Shown one piece after another: positions 1 through 7,847 of a DNA stretch of 64,000 bases (position 1 is the stretch's first letter; each line of letters begins with the position of its first letter). The stretch lies in assembly GCA_027482185.1 (NCBI GenBank), contig JAIXWF010000013.1, positions 1,240,001 to 1,304,000 on the forward strand, read 5' to 3'. The DNA is from Opitutaceae bacterium. GTDB lineage: Bacteria; Verrucomicrobiota; Verrucomicrobiia; Opitutales; Opitutaceae. The position numbers and the translations under genes are program-made. The notes below the pieces were generated by a model. That model did no database searches, was not told the DNA's origin, and saw nothing but the letters and a program-made list of their open reading frames with translations.

Positions 1-1
1 A

Positions 2-508
2 TTGCCGAACTTCACCGGCACGGGCCGGGACTGGCCGACCGTGCGCGAGCAGATGCTGCGGACCCTGCGGGTCCCGCGGACCGGCATGGCGATAACGATC
101 GACGTCGGGGAGGCCGGCGACATCCACCCGAAGGACAAACAGAGCGTCGGCCATCGGCTCGCGCTCTGGGCGCTCGGCACGGTTTACGGACGGAAAGTCC
201 CCGCGACCTCGGGACCGTTGCCGGCCGGTCACGCCGTGCGCGGCCACGAGATCGTCGTTTCGTTCCGCCATGTTGACGGCGGCCTGACGGCGAAGGGCGT
301 TTCCCTGGCGGGTTTCGTTGTTGCCGGGGCGGACCGCGTTTGGAAACCGGCGCAGGCGCGGATCGAGGGCGACAACGTCGTGATTTCGTCCCCGGAAGTC
401 GCCGCGCCGGTCGCGGCGCGCTACGCGTGGGAAAACCTGCCGACGGCGACGCTGTTCAATGGCGCGGGTTTGCCCGCCACGCCGTTCCGGACCGACGACT
501 GGGACTGA
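2..508 (+). CDS. Sialate O-acetylesterase-like hydrolase, C-terminal part
   Basis: This is the 3' end of a gene that begins before the window; 168 codons are visible. The segment has the D-I-H-P-x-[DN]-K element followed by VGHRLAL, which in the SASA-type sialate O-acetylesterase family carries the Asp and His of the Ser-Asp-His triad. After it comes a beta-rich C-terminal part (AGADRVWKPAQARIEGDNV) typical of these secreted esterases, which remove acetyl groups from sugars. The gene ends at TGA 508 and converges with iolA, 33 bases away. The substrate cannot be told from this fragment, and the nucleophilic serine block lies outside the window. Confidence 0.75.
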   Translation: MPNFTGTGRDWPTVREQMLRTLRVPRTGMAITIDVGEAGDIHPKDKQSVGHRLALWALGTVYGRKVPATSGPLPAGHAVRGHEIVVSFRHVDGGLTAKGVSLAGFVVAGADRVWKPAQARIEGDNVVISSPEVAAPVAARYAWENLPTATLFNGAGLPATPFRTDDWD

Positions 509-541
509 GCCGCGCCGGCGGGATGTTGCGCGCGGCCCGAT

Positions 542-2035
542 TTACTTTTTCCACACGTCGCCGACGTCGCCGCCGAACCAGCGGGTCGTGACGACCTTTT
601 GCTGCGTGTAGAACTGCACGGCCTCGCGGCCCTGGATGTGCAGGTCGCCGTAGAACGAATCGTCCCAGCCGGTGAAGGGAAACATCGCCATCGTGGCGGG
701 CACGCCGACGTTGATGCCGACCATGCCGGCTTTCACGCGGTGCTTGAACTCGCGCGCGGCGCGGCCGCTTTGGGTGAAGATCGCAGCGCCGTTGCCGAAA
801 GCGGAGGCGTTGGCCTGCGCGATGGCGGCATCGAGGTCGTCCATGCGCATGACATTGAGGACCGGGCCGAAGACTTCCTCGCGGGCGAGCGTCATGTCGG
901 CGCGGACGCCGTCGACGACCGTTGCTCCGAGGTAGAATCCGTGCGGGGCGTCGGCCACGCGGGCGTTGCGGCCGTCGGCGACGACTTTGGCGCCCTCGGC
1001 TTCGCCGCTGGCCACGAGGCCGAGCACGCGCTCGCGGTGCGGCGCGGAGATCAGCGGACCCATGTCGGGTTGCGGCGCGGGCGCGGGCCGGTCGGTGCGG
1101 CCGACGCGGATCGCGCGGGCGGCCGCGACGAGATCGGGCAGCAGCCGTTCGGCGGCGGGGCCGACGGTCAGGGCGGTCGAGCCGGCCATGCAGCGTTCGC
1201 CGGCGCAGCCGAAGGCCGCGGTGGCGAGGGCCTCCACCGACTTCGGGATGTCGGCGTCGGGCATGATGACGATGTAGTTCTTCGCTCCGCCGTTGGCCTG
1301 GACGCGTTTCCCGTGCCGCGTGCCGGTTTCGTAGATGTACTTCGCGATGGGCGTGGAGCCCACGAACGAAACGGCGCGCACCTGCGGATGCGTCAGCAGG
1401 GCGTCGACCGCGGGGCGGCCGCCGTGCACGATATTGAAGACGCCCTTCGGCAGGCCGGCCTGTTCGAGCAATTCGCCGAGCAGCACCGCCGTGAGCGGGA
1501 CCTTTTCGCTGGGCTTCAGGACGAACGTGTTCCCGCAGGCGAGGGCGAGGGGGAACATCCACATCGGGACCATCGCCGGGAAGTTGAAGGGCGTGATGCC
1601 GACGCAAACCCCGAGCGGCTGGTTCAGGGTCTCGCAATCGACGCCGCGGGCGAGGTTCTCGAGGGTGTCGCCGAAAAGCAGGGTCGGCACGCCGCAGGCG
1701 TATTCGACGTTCTCGAGGCCGCGGTGCACATCGCCCCGGGCTTCGGACAGCGTCTTGCCGTGCTCGCGGGAAACCGTGGCGCAGAGCCGGTCGAAGTTTT
1801 GCTCGATCAGCTGGCGGTAGCGGAAGAATACCCGCGCGCGCTCGACGGCCGGCGTCTCGCGCCAGGCGGGAAATGCGGCGTGCGCGGCAGCCACGGCCGC
1901 GTCGACCTCGGCGGCGCCGCCGGCCGGGCACTGGGCGATGACGTCCCCCGTCGACGGGTTGAAGACCGGGGTGGACGCAAGTTCGGGCGAGGTGCGCCAT
2001 TCGCCGGCGAGGTAGTGAGGGACGCGCGGGAGCAT
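542..2035 (-). CDS. iolA: Methylmalonate/malonate-semialdehyde dehydrogenase (CoA-acylating)
   Basis: A 497-residue aldehyde dehydrogenase that oxidises malonate semialdehyde to acetyl-CoA and CO2 with NAD+ and CoA, the last step of myo-inositol catabolism. The catalytic cysteine is visible at about residue 282 (GERCMAGS). The usual ELGGKN block, which carries the general-base Glu in other ALDHs, reads QANGGAKN here, a hallmark of the CoA-acylating MmsA/IolA branch. The NPLG-like (NQPLGVCVGITPFNFP) and FVGST segments also fit. It is the last gene of the leftward iol operon, 31 bases after the transaldolase gene. Its start is preceded by a pure pyrimidine tract rather than a Shine-Dalgarno sequence. 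The same family also serves valine catabolism; the context decides for inositol. Confidence 0.93.
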   Translation of the reverse strand: MLPRVPHYLAGEWRTSPELASTPVFNPSTGDVIAQCPAGGAAEVDAAVAAAHAAFPAWRETPAVERARVFFRYRQLIEQNFDRLCATVSREHGKTLSEARGDVHRGLENVEYACGVPTLLFGDTLENLARGVDCETLNQPLGVCVGITPFNFPAMVPMWMFPLALACGNTFVLKPSEKVPLTAVLLGELLEQAGLPKGVFNIVHGGRPAVDALLTHPQVRAVSFVGSTPIAKYIYETGTRHGKRVQANGGAKNYIVIMPDADIPKSVEALATAAFGCAGERCMAGSTALTVGPAAERLLPDLVAAARAIRVGRTDRPAPAPQPDMGPLISAPHRERVLGLVASGEAEGAKVVADGRNARVADAPHGFYLGATVVDGVRADMTLAREEVFGPVLNVMRMDDLDAAIAQANASAFGNGAAIFTQSGRAAREFKHRVKAGMVGINVGVPATMAMFPFTGWDDSFYGDLHIQGREAVQFYTQQKVVTTRWFGGDVGDVWKK

Positions 2036-2066
2036 GGAAAAGGAGGAAAGGAGAGGAGCGGAGGGT

Positions 2067-3128
2067 TCAGAGCCGGATCATGCGGGAACGGACCGACAGC
2101 AGGAGGTCGTCGTAGCCGCCGAGGAACTGGCCGAGAGTGTGCTGGGTGGCGCCGTAGCCGAGGAAGTCGGCGGGCGCCATGCCGTCGGCGTCGTGGGCGC
2201 GGACAAAGTCCGGAAACTTGGCGCGCAGTTCCGCGAGGATGGCTTCGTCGACGGGCCGCTCGAGGGTAAGCTCGGGCGCGGCGGCGGCGGCGTTGAACTT
2301 CGTCCACCAGCTGTACGGCACGGTCTGCAGCACCTCGCGGCCGATGATTTGGGACCAGTGCCCCTCGTGGCGGTAAGCGGCGGCGAGGAGGGTGCCCGGC
2401 AGGCCGCGGGACTTGAAGATCCGGTGCGCGTGTTTGAAGACTGCGATGCCCGCCCAGTCGAGGACGCCCGGTGCGACGGCGATTTTTTCCTTCTCCGCGA
2501 CGCGCTTCAGCTGGTCGTCGACGCGCCCGATCATGAGCGTGATGTAAGGGCGGATACGATCGGCGTCCCGGCCGGCGGCGCGCGCGCGGGCAAGGCCGCG
2601 TTCCAGCGCGGCGGAGACGGCGAGGGCCTGGGCCACGGAGAAACTGACGGTCGCGTTCACGCGGATGCCGCGGGCGGTCATTTCTTCGATCGCGGCGATG
2701 CCGACCGCGGTTGCCGGCGCCTTGATCGCGATATTCGGGGCGAGGGCGGCGAGCTGCGTCGCCTGCGCGACCATGAGGTCGAAGCTCGGGTAATACTTCG
2801 GGTTCACCTGGGCCGAGAGATAACCCTTTTCGCCGCGGGTCGCCCGGAACACCGGCATGAGCCGCGACGCCGCGTCGACGGCCAGCGTGTGGATCAGTTT
2901 CCAGGCGGTTTCCTCCTCGGTGTCCGCGGGAAAATCCGTCCGCAGCCGGTCGATGATCGGATGGCAGAGCTCGGGGTGCGCCTTGACGGCCTGGGAAACA
3001 ATGACGGGGTTCGACGTGCCGCCGACGGCGCCGAGGGCGACGGCCTCGGAGAGCTCGGCGGGCACGCCGGAGTCGTTCCACCAATCGGCGCCGAGCGCGG
3101 TCATCTGGGCCATGCGGGAAGGATTCAT
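2067..3128 (-). CDS. Transaldolase-family protein within the iol operon
   Basis: A 353-residue class I transaldolase-type TIM barrel. TSNP at residues 38-41 matches the TTNP motif of transaldolases. The Schiff-base lysine is K136 in NIAIKAPAT, followed by GIRVNATVSFSVAQA, the counterpart of INCNLTLLFSFAQA in E. coli TalB. MIGRVDD matches the phosphate-binding VGRILDW block. The E-V-D motif of TalB appears as QVN, so the substrate may differ from a housekeeping transaldolase. The start is taken at the ATG 7 bases after the iolE stop; the open frame extends further upstream but there it is antisense noise inside iolE. It lies between iolE and iolA, where iolC or iolJ would be expected. It may cleave 2-deoxy-5-keto-gluconate to malonate semialdehyde (inference; see findings). 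Confidence 0.85.
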   Translation of the reverse strand: MNPSRMAQMTALGADWWNDSGVPAELSEAVALGAVGGTSNPVIVSQAVKAHPELCHPIIDRLRTDFPADTEEETAWKLIHTLAVDAASRLMPVFRATRGEKGYLSAQVNPKYYPSFDLMVAQATQLAALAPNIAIKAPATAVGIAAIEEMTARGIRVNATVSFSVAQALAVSAALERGLARARAAGRDADRIRPYITLMIGRVDDQLKRVAEKEKIAVAPGVLDWAGIAVFKHAHRIFKSRGLPGTLLAAAYRHEGHWSQIIGREVLQTVPYSWWTKFNAAAAAPELTLERPVDEAILAELRAKFPDFVRAHDADGMAPADFLGYGATQHTLGQFLGGYDDLLLSVRSRMIRL

Positions 3129-3135
3129 GGGAAAA

Positions 3136-4047
3136 TCAGAGGCCCGTTTGCCGGCGGACGTAGTCGCGGGCGAGGCGCGCCTTGGGCAGCGCGGGCACTT
3201 CGTCCGGATGCTCCTCGGCTTCGACGACGAGCCAACCGCGGTAGTCGGCGGCGGCGAGCAGGGCGAAGATCGCGGGATAGTCGACGCAGCCGTCGCCCGC
3301 CACGGTGAAGACGCCGGCGGCCACGGCCCGGTAGAACGACCAGCCTTCGCGGCGCACGCGGCCGGCGATTTCCGGCCGCACGCTCTTGAGGTGGACGTGG
3401 CCGATGCGCGCGAGGTGGCGCCGGGCGACGGCGACGGGATCGATGCCCGCGAACGCGAGGTGCCCCGCGTCGAGGACGAGCGCGAGTTCCGGCACGTCGC
3501 CGAGCAAGCGGTCCAGTTCGGCCTCGGTCTGGATGACCGTGCCCATGTGGTGGTGGTAGACGACCTTGATCTCGCGGGCCGCGGCCTGGGTGCAGAGCAC
3601 GCGCAGGCCGGCGACGAGCCGCGACCACTCCGCGGCGTCGAGGGTGCGCCGGTCGGCGATGCCGAACCCGAGGGCGTGCTGCCGGTCGCCGTGGCAGCAA
3701 TGGCTGCACTCGGCAACGATGGCCACGCGGGCGCCGAGGGTCTTGAGGAGCGTGAGGTGGGCGGCGAATGCCGCTTGCTCGGCCGCGAGGTCGCGCGTCG
3801 CGAGATGGGTCGAGTGCCAGCCGCTGACGAGACGCAGGTCGTGCCGGCTCAGCGGTTCGGCGAGGGCCGCCGCGGTGCGCGGGTAGGCGTGGCCGAGTTC
3901 GCTGCCGGCGAAGCCGGCGGCGCGCATTTCGCGCAGGATGGTGTCGAGCGGGACGTCGCCGGCGAGGTCGTCGAAATCGTCGTTGCTCCAGATGATGGGG
4001 TTGGCCCCGACGAGACAGTCGGGATGAAGGCGGACGGGGGCGGGCAT
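3136..4047 (-). CDS. iolE: myo-Inosose-2 dehydratase
   Basis: A 303-residue protein of the xylose-isomerase-like TIM-barrel superfamily. The N-terminal GANPIIWSNDDFDDL segment is highly typical of IolE, which dehydrates scyllo-inosose (2-keto-myo-inositol) to the diketo compound cut by IolD. Metal-ligand blocks are seen as VVYHHHMGTVIQTEAE, LVLDAGHLAFAG and HVHLKSV. It sits third in the leftward operon, 25 bases after iolD and 7 bases before the transaldolase gene. Full length for the family and no damage seen. Confidence 0.93.
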   Translation of the reverse strand: MPAPVRLHPDCLVGANPIIWSNDDFDDLAGDVPLDTILREMRAAGFAGSELGHAYPRTAAALAEPLSRHDLRLVSGWHSTHLATRDLAAEQAAFAAHLTLLKTLGARVAIVAECSHCCHGDRQHALGFGIADRRTLDAAEWSRLVAGLRVLCTQAAAREIKVVYHHHMGTVIQTEAELDRLLGDVPELALVLDAGHLAFAGIDPVAVARRHLARIGHVHLKSVRPEIAGRVRREGWSFYRAVAAGVFTVAGDGCVDYPAIFALLAAADYRGWLVVEAEEHPDEVPALPKARLARDYVRRQTGL

Positions 4048-4072
4048 GAAAACGGGGTCGGACCGGGCGGGC

Positions 4073-5941
4073 TCAGTAGTAGAAGCGCTGTTTCCGCAGG
4101 GCGCGCTCGTAGGCCGCGCGGGCGGCCTTCACGCCGGGCAATTTCGACGTGGCCGAAACCGGCACGTCCCACCACGAGTAGCCGGGCAGGCGGATGTCGG
4201 CGGGCACGGGCACGTGGATGACGACGACGCCGTCGGCTGCGCGGGCCTGCGCGAGCGCGGCGCGGAGTTCGCCGACGGTCTCGGCGCGGAGCCCGGTGGC
4301 GCCGAGGCTCTCGGCGTTCAGCGCGAAGTCGACCGCGACGGGCGGCCCCTCGAGGCGGGCGGCGGTGCCGGCGCGGTGGCGGAACTCGTTGCCGAAACTG
4401 CGGCCGCCGCTGCCGCGCTGCAGACCGTGGATGCAGCCGAAGCCGTGGTTGTCGCAGACGACGACGGTGAGCCGCAGGCCTTCCTGCACGGCGGTGACGA
4501 TCTCGGTGTGCAGCATGAGGTAGCTGCCGTCGCCGAGGAACGCGTACACTTCGCGTTTCGGGTCCGCCAGCTTGAGGCCGAGGGCGCCGGCGATCTCGTA
4601 GCCCATGCACGAATAACCGTATTCGGAGTGGTAGTCCTGGGTGGCCTGCGAGCGCCACAGTTTGTGGATGTCGCCCGGGATGCCGCCGCTGGCGTGGATC
4701 ACGGTGCCGGTTTCGCCGCAGGCGCGGTTGAGTTCGTCGATCACCTGGGCCTGCGTGAGCGGCACGCCTCGGCGCGGGGCGACGAGTGCGGCGCGGGTTT
4801 GGTCCCAGCGGGCGCGCTCGCGGACGATCGCGGCGGCGTAGGCGGCGGAAACTTTCCAGCCGGCCAGTGCGCGCGAGAGTTGCGCGAGCACCGCGCGGGC
4901 GTCGCCCACGAGCGGCAAGGCACCGTGCTTGCGCGCGTCCGCGGCGACGATGTTCACGCCGAGGAAGCGCACGCGCGGGTTCTGCCATTGGCTCTTGGAC
5001 GCGGTCGTGAAGTCGCTGAGGCGCGTGCCGACGTTGATCACGAGGTCGGCGCCGAGCGCGAGGGCGTTGGCGGCGGCGGTGCCCGTCACGCCGACGGCGC
5101 CGAGGCAGGACGGGTGCGAATCGAGCAGGGCGCCTTTGCCGGCCTGCGTGACGCCGACGGGAATCCCCGTGGCGGCGCAGAACTTGGCGAGCGCCTCGGT
5201 GGCGTCGGAGTAGTGCACCCCGCCGCCCGCCACGAGGAAGGGCCGTTTGGCGGCGCGGATCGCGGCGACGGCCTCCCGCAGGGTCTCGGTTGAGCAGCCG
5301 GGCCGGCCGATGTCGTACACGCGCTTTTCGAAGAAGTGCTCCGGGAACAGTCCCGTCTCGGCCTGGACGTCCTCGGGCAGGGCGAGGGTGACGGCGCCTG
5401 TTTCGGCCGGATCGGCGAGGACGCGCATCGCCTCCGGCAGCGCGGTCAGGAGCTGTTCCGGGCGGTTGATGCGGTCCCAATACCGCGAGACGGGCCGGAA
5501 GCAGTCGTTGACGGAGACGTCCTGGCTGCCCGGATACTCGAGTTGCTGCAGGACGGGGCCGGGGCGGCGGTTGGCGAAAATGTCGCCGGGCAGGAGCAGC
5601 ACGGGCAGGCGGTTGACGGTGGCGACGGCGGCGCCGGTGACCATGTTGGTGGCGCCGGGACCGATCGAGCTGGTGCAGGCGTAGGTGCCGAGACGGCGCC
5701 GGGCCTTGGCGAAGGCGACCGCGGCGTGGACCATGCCCTGTTCGTTCTTGGCCTGGTGGTAGGGGAGGGCGCGGCCGCCGAACTCCTCGAGCGCCTGGCC
5801 GAAGCCGGTGACGTTGCCGTGGCCGAAGATGCCCCAGACGCCGTGGATCAGGCGGTGTTCGACGCCGTCGCGGCGGACATATTGCCGCTGGAGAAACCGC
5901 ACCAAGGCGGCCGCCATGCTGAGGGGAACGGTTTTTTTCAT
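4073..5941 (-). CDS. iolD: 3D-(3,5/4)-trihydroxycyclohexane-1,2-dione hydrolase
   Basis: A 622-residue thiamine-diphosphate enzyme that opens the inositol-derived ring to 5-deoxy-glucuronate. The N-terminal pyrimidine-binding part has YHQAKNEQGMVHAA (with the catalytic Glu) and TSSIGPGATNMVTGAA. The central domain has VTGTAAANALALGADLVINVGTR-like sequence, and the C-terminal diphosphate-binding part has GDGSYLMLHTEIVTA and VCDNHGFGCI. The start ATG overlaps the iolB stop in ATGA, giving translational coupling. The frame stays open far upstream inside iolB, but homology begins only at MKKTVPLS. Confidence 0.94.
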   Translation of the reverse strand: MKKTVPLSMAAALVRFLQRQYVRRDGVEHRLIHGVWGIFGHGNVTGFGQALEEFGGRALPYHQAKNEQGMVHAAVAFAKARRRLGTYACTSSIGPGATNMVTGAAVATVNRLPVLLLPGDIFANRRPGPVLQQLEYPGSQDVSVNDCFRPVSRYWDRINRPEQLLTALPEAMRVLADPAETGAVTLALPEDVQAETGLFPEHFFEKRVYDIGRPGCSTETLREAVAAIRAAKRPFLVAGGGVHYSDATEALAKFCAATGIPVGVTQAGKGALLDSHPSCLGAVGVTGTAAANALALGADLVINVGTRLSDFTTASKSQWQNPRVRFLGVNIVAADARKHGALPLVGDARAVLAQLSRALAGWKVSAAYAAAIVRERARWDQTRAALVAPRRGVPLTQAQVIDELNRACGETGTVIHASGGIPGDIHKLWRSQATQDYHSEYGYSCMGYEIAGALGLKLADPKREVYAFLGDGSYLMLHTEIVTAVQEGLRLTVVVCDNHGFGCIHGLQRGSGGRSFGNEFRHRAGTAARLEGPPVAVDFALNAESLGATGLRAETVGELRAALAQARAADGVVVIHVPVPADIRLPGYSWWDVPVSATSKLPGVKAARAAYERALRKQRFYY

Positions 5942-6780
5942 GCGAGGTCGGGAGGGAGGTCGGAGGGCCGCCAGCCCTGGCGGGCGGGGTCGAGGGTCCA
6001 GCGGTGCTCGGGGGCGAAGGTGAAGCCCGTGTACGGGTTGCCCGGCAGATGGCGGATCATCCAGAGATAGTACATGCCGTAGCCCGGAGCGGAGACTTGG
6101 GCGTGGTCGAGGCCGGGAGGAATGACGACGGTATCGAACTCGCGGACCTTCACGACGTCGTCGCCCAGCTCGGCGTGTCCGTAGCCGTCGGGGTGGGTAA
6201 AGCGGTAGTGGTAGATTTCCGGCTGGTCGTGGTGGTGCGGCGGGTAGCTCGACCAGCGGCCCGGGTAATTGACGACCTCGCCGAGCACGAGGTTCGACTC
6301 GGGCCGCGTCGTGGCGTCGAAGATGAGGCGCACGTTGCGGAGGCAGGCGTTCTGCACCAACCCGGCGCCGCGGTACTCGGGCCGGAGGTCGGCGGGCAGG
6401 TAAAGCCGGGCGCCGAAACTCCGGACGTTGGCTGTGCGCACGACGGCCCATTCGGCGCCGTTGGAGCCGGCGCGAACGGTGACCGGAGAGCCCGGGCCGC
6501 CGTGCCAGACGGTCGGCGGTTCGTCGAAGAGACTGCGGCGCGAAACGGCGACGGTGCGCCCGTCGAATTCGAGCACCGCCGCGCCGTCGAGCAGCACCCA
6601 GGCGGATTCGCGCGGATGCGATTCGGCGCAGGCTTCGCCCGGAGCCAGCCGGCGGATGCCGAAATCGAGCTCGGGCTCGGCCGTGGCGACGACGCCGGGC
6701 CGGGTCGCGGCCGTGATCGCGGAGTAGCCGGGACCGAAGCCGGCGCGCGGGCCGCGGAGGAATGCGTCGGAAAGGGGCAT
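5938..6780 (-). CDS. iolB: 5-Deoxy-glucuronate isomerase
   Basis: A 280-residue double-cupin protein that isomerises 5-deoxy-glucuronate to 2-deoxy-5-keto-gluconate. The cupin metal ligands are visible in SSYPPHHHDQPEIYHYRF and in IPPGLDHAQVSAPGYGMYYLWMIRH, both very close to the family pattern. It is the first gene of the leftward iol operon, and its ATG lies 31 bases from the LacI-type palindrome at 6811-6824. Its TGA overlaps the iolD start. Confidence 0.93.
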   Translation of the reverse strand: MPLSDAFLRGPRAGFGPGYSAITAATRPGVVATAEPELDFGIRRLAPGEACAESHPRESAWVLLDGAAVLEFDGRTVAVSRRSLFDEPPTVWHGGPGSPVTVRAGSNGAEWAVVRTANVRSFGARLYLPADLRPEYRGAGLVQNACLRNVRLIFDATTRPESNLVLGEVVNYPGRWSSYPPHHHDQPEIYHYRFTHPDGYGHAELGDDVVKVREFDTVVIPPGLDHAQVSAPGYGMYYLWMIRHLPGNPYTGFTFAPEHRWTLDPARQGWRPSDLPPDLA

Positions 6781-6810
6781 GGGGTGGGCCGCAGGGGAAA
6801 CGGCCGAAAA

Positions 6811-6824
6811 TGTAAACGTTCTCA
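6811..6824. promoter_or_regulatory. LacI-family operator upstream of the iol operon
   Basis: The sequence TGTAAACGTTCTCA lies between the divergent iolB and SDR starts. It has the central CG and A/T-rich arms typical of LacI-family operators and is preceded by AAAA. A second copy differing in one base lies before the ABC importer (10098-10111). The LacI-type regulator encoded at 9050 is the likely ligand. Confidence 0.6.
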
Positions 6825-6922
6825 TTGAACCGCGGGTCAATCTCTTTTTCGTCGCGGTCGGCCCGGTGCCGCGGTGCGCTGGCAACGGGCCGGCTGCCGG
6901 TCCTTCCCCTTCCGCTTTACCG

Positions 6923-7712
6923 ATGAATTCCCCGTCTCCCGTCCCGTCCGGTTCCGCGCTCTTCTCGCTCGCCGGTTCACGCGCCCTCATCACCGGTTCC
7001 GGCCAGGGCATCGGGCTAACGCTCGCGCGGGGGCTGGCGGCGGCCGGGGCCGAACTCGTCCTCAACGACCGCGATGCGGACCGGCTCGGGCAGGCAGTCG
7101 CGGCGCTGCGGGCGGAAGGCATGAGCGTGCAGGGGCGGTGCTTCGACGTGGCTCGCGAGGACTCGGTTGCGGCGGGTTTGGCCGAGCTCGAAGCGGAGGC
7201 CGGGCCGATCGACATTTTGGTCAACAACGCCGGCATCCACGCGCGCGCCGCTCGAGTCGATGCCGCTCGCGGCGTGGCAGGCCGTCCTCGACGTCAACCT
7301 GACGAGCGCGTTTCTCGTCTCGCGGGCCGTGGTGCCCGCGATGATCCGGCGCGGGCGGGGCAAAATCATCAATCTCTGCTCGCTCAATTGCGAAATCTCG
7401 CGGCCGACGATCGCCAACTACGCCGCCGCGAAAGGCGGGCTGAAGATGCTCACGCGAGCGATGGCGGTGGAGTGGGGGCGCCACGGCATCCGGGCCAACG
7501 GTCTCGGCCCCGGCTACATCCGCACCTCGCTGACGGTCCCCGTCGTGGCGGATCCGGATTTGGCCAAACACATTCTGGCCCGGACCCCGGCCGGGCGTTG
7601 GGGCGAGCCGTCCGACCTTGTCGGTGCGGCGGTCTTTCTCGCGGCGCCGGCTTCGGACTTCGTGAACGGGCAGATTCTCTACGTCGACGGCGGCCTGCTG
7701 GCGGCGCTCTGA
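6923..7712 (+). pseudogene. Short-chain dehydrogenase, frameshifted (gluconate 5-dehydrogenase-like)
   Basis: The N-terminal frame from ATG 6923 encodes LFSLAGSRALITGSGQGIGL (the TGxxxGIG nucleotide site) and runs to ILVNNAGIHARA. The rest of the protein continues in another frame: MPLAAWQAVLDVNLTSAFLVSRAV, the catalytic serine region IINLCSLN, the Y-A-A-A-K motif (NYAAAKGG) and a normal C-terminus ending at 7712. The break is in the alternating run GCGCGCGCC at 7241-7250 and fits one extra base or two missing ones. Repaired, it is a full-length classical SDR closest in style to gluconate/polyol 5-dehydrogenases. It is divergent to iolB and shares the operator region. It may be a true mutation, a phase-variable tract or a sequencing error. 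Confidence 0.75.
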
Positions 7713-7847
7713 AGCGGACCCGGCACGCGACGCGGGCCAGTCCCGGAGCCGGAGGTGGCACCGAAGGGCCGGGCCGGGCGGCCGCCGCGGAATCGTAACA
7801 CTCGCGTCCTTGCCGGGGAGAGGGCCGGCGGCATTCCGTTCCGCGCC

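Noticed and set aside
599-2269. A 556-codon + strand frame
   Set aside because: Antisense to iolA with arginine- and glycine-rich low-complexity output; iolA is unmistakable.
2067-3128. The transaldolase as a sulfoquinovose enzyme (SftT type)
   Set aside because: No sulfoglycolysis partners are nearby, and all neighbours belong to inositol catabolism.
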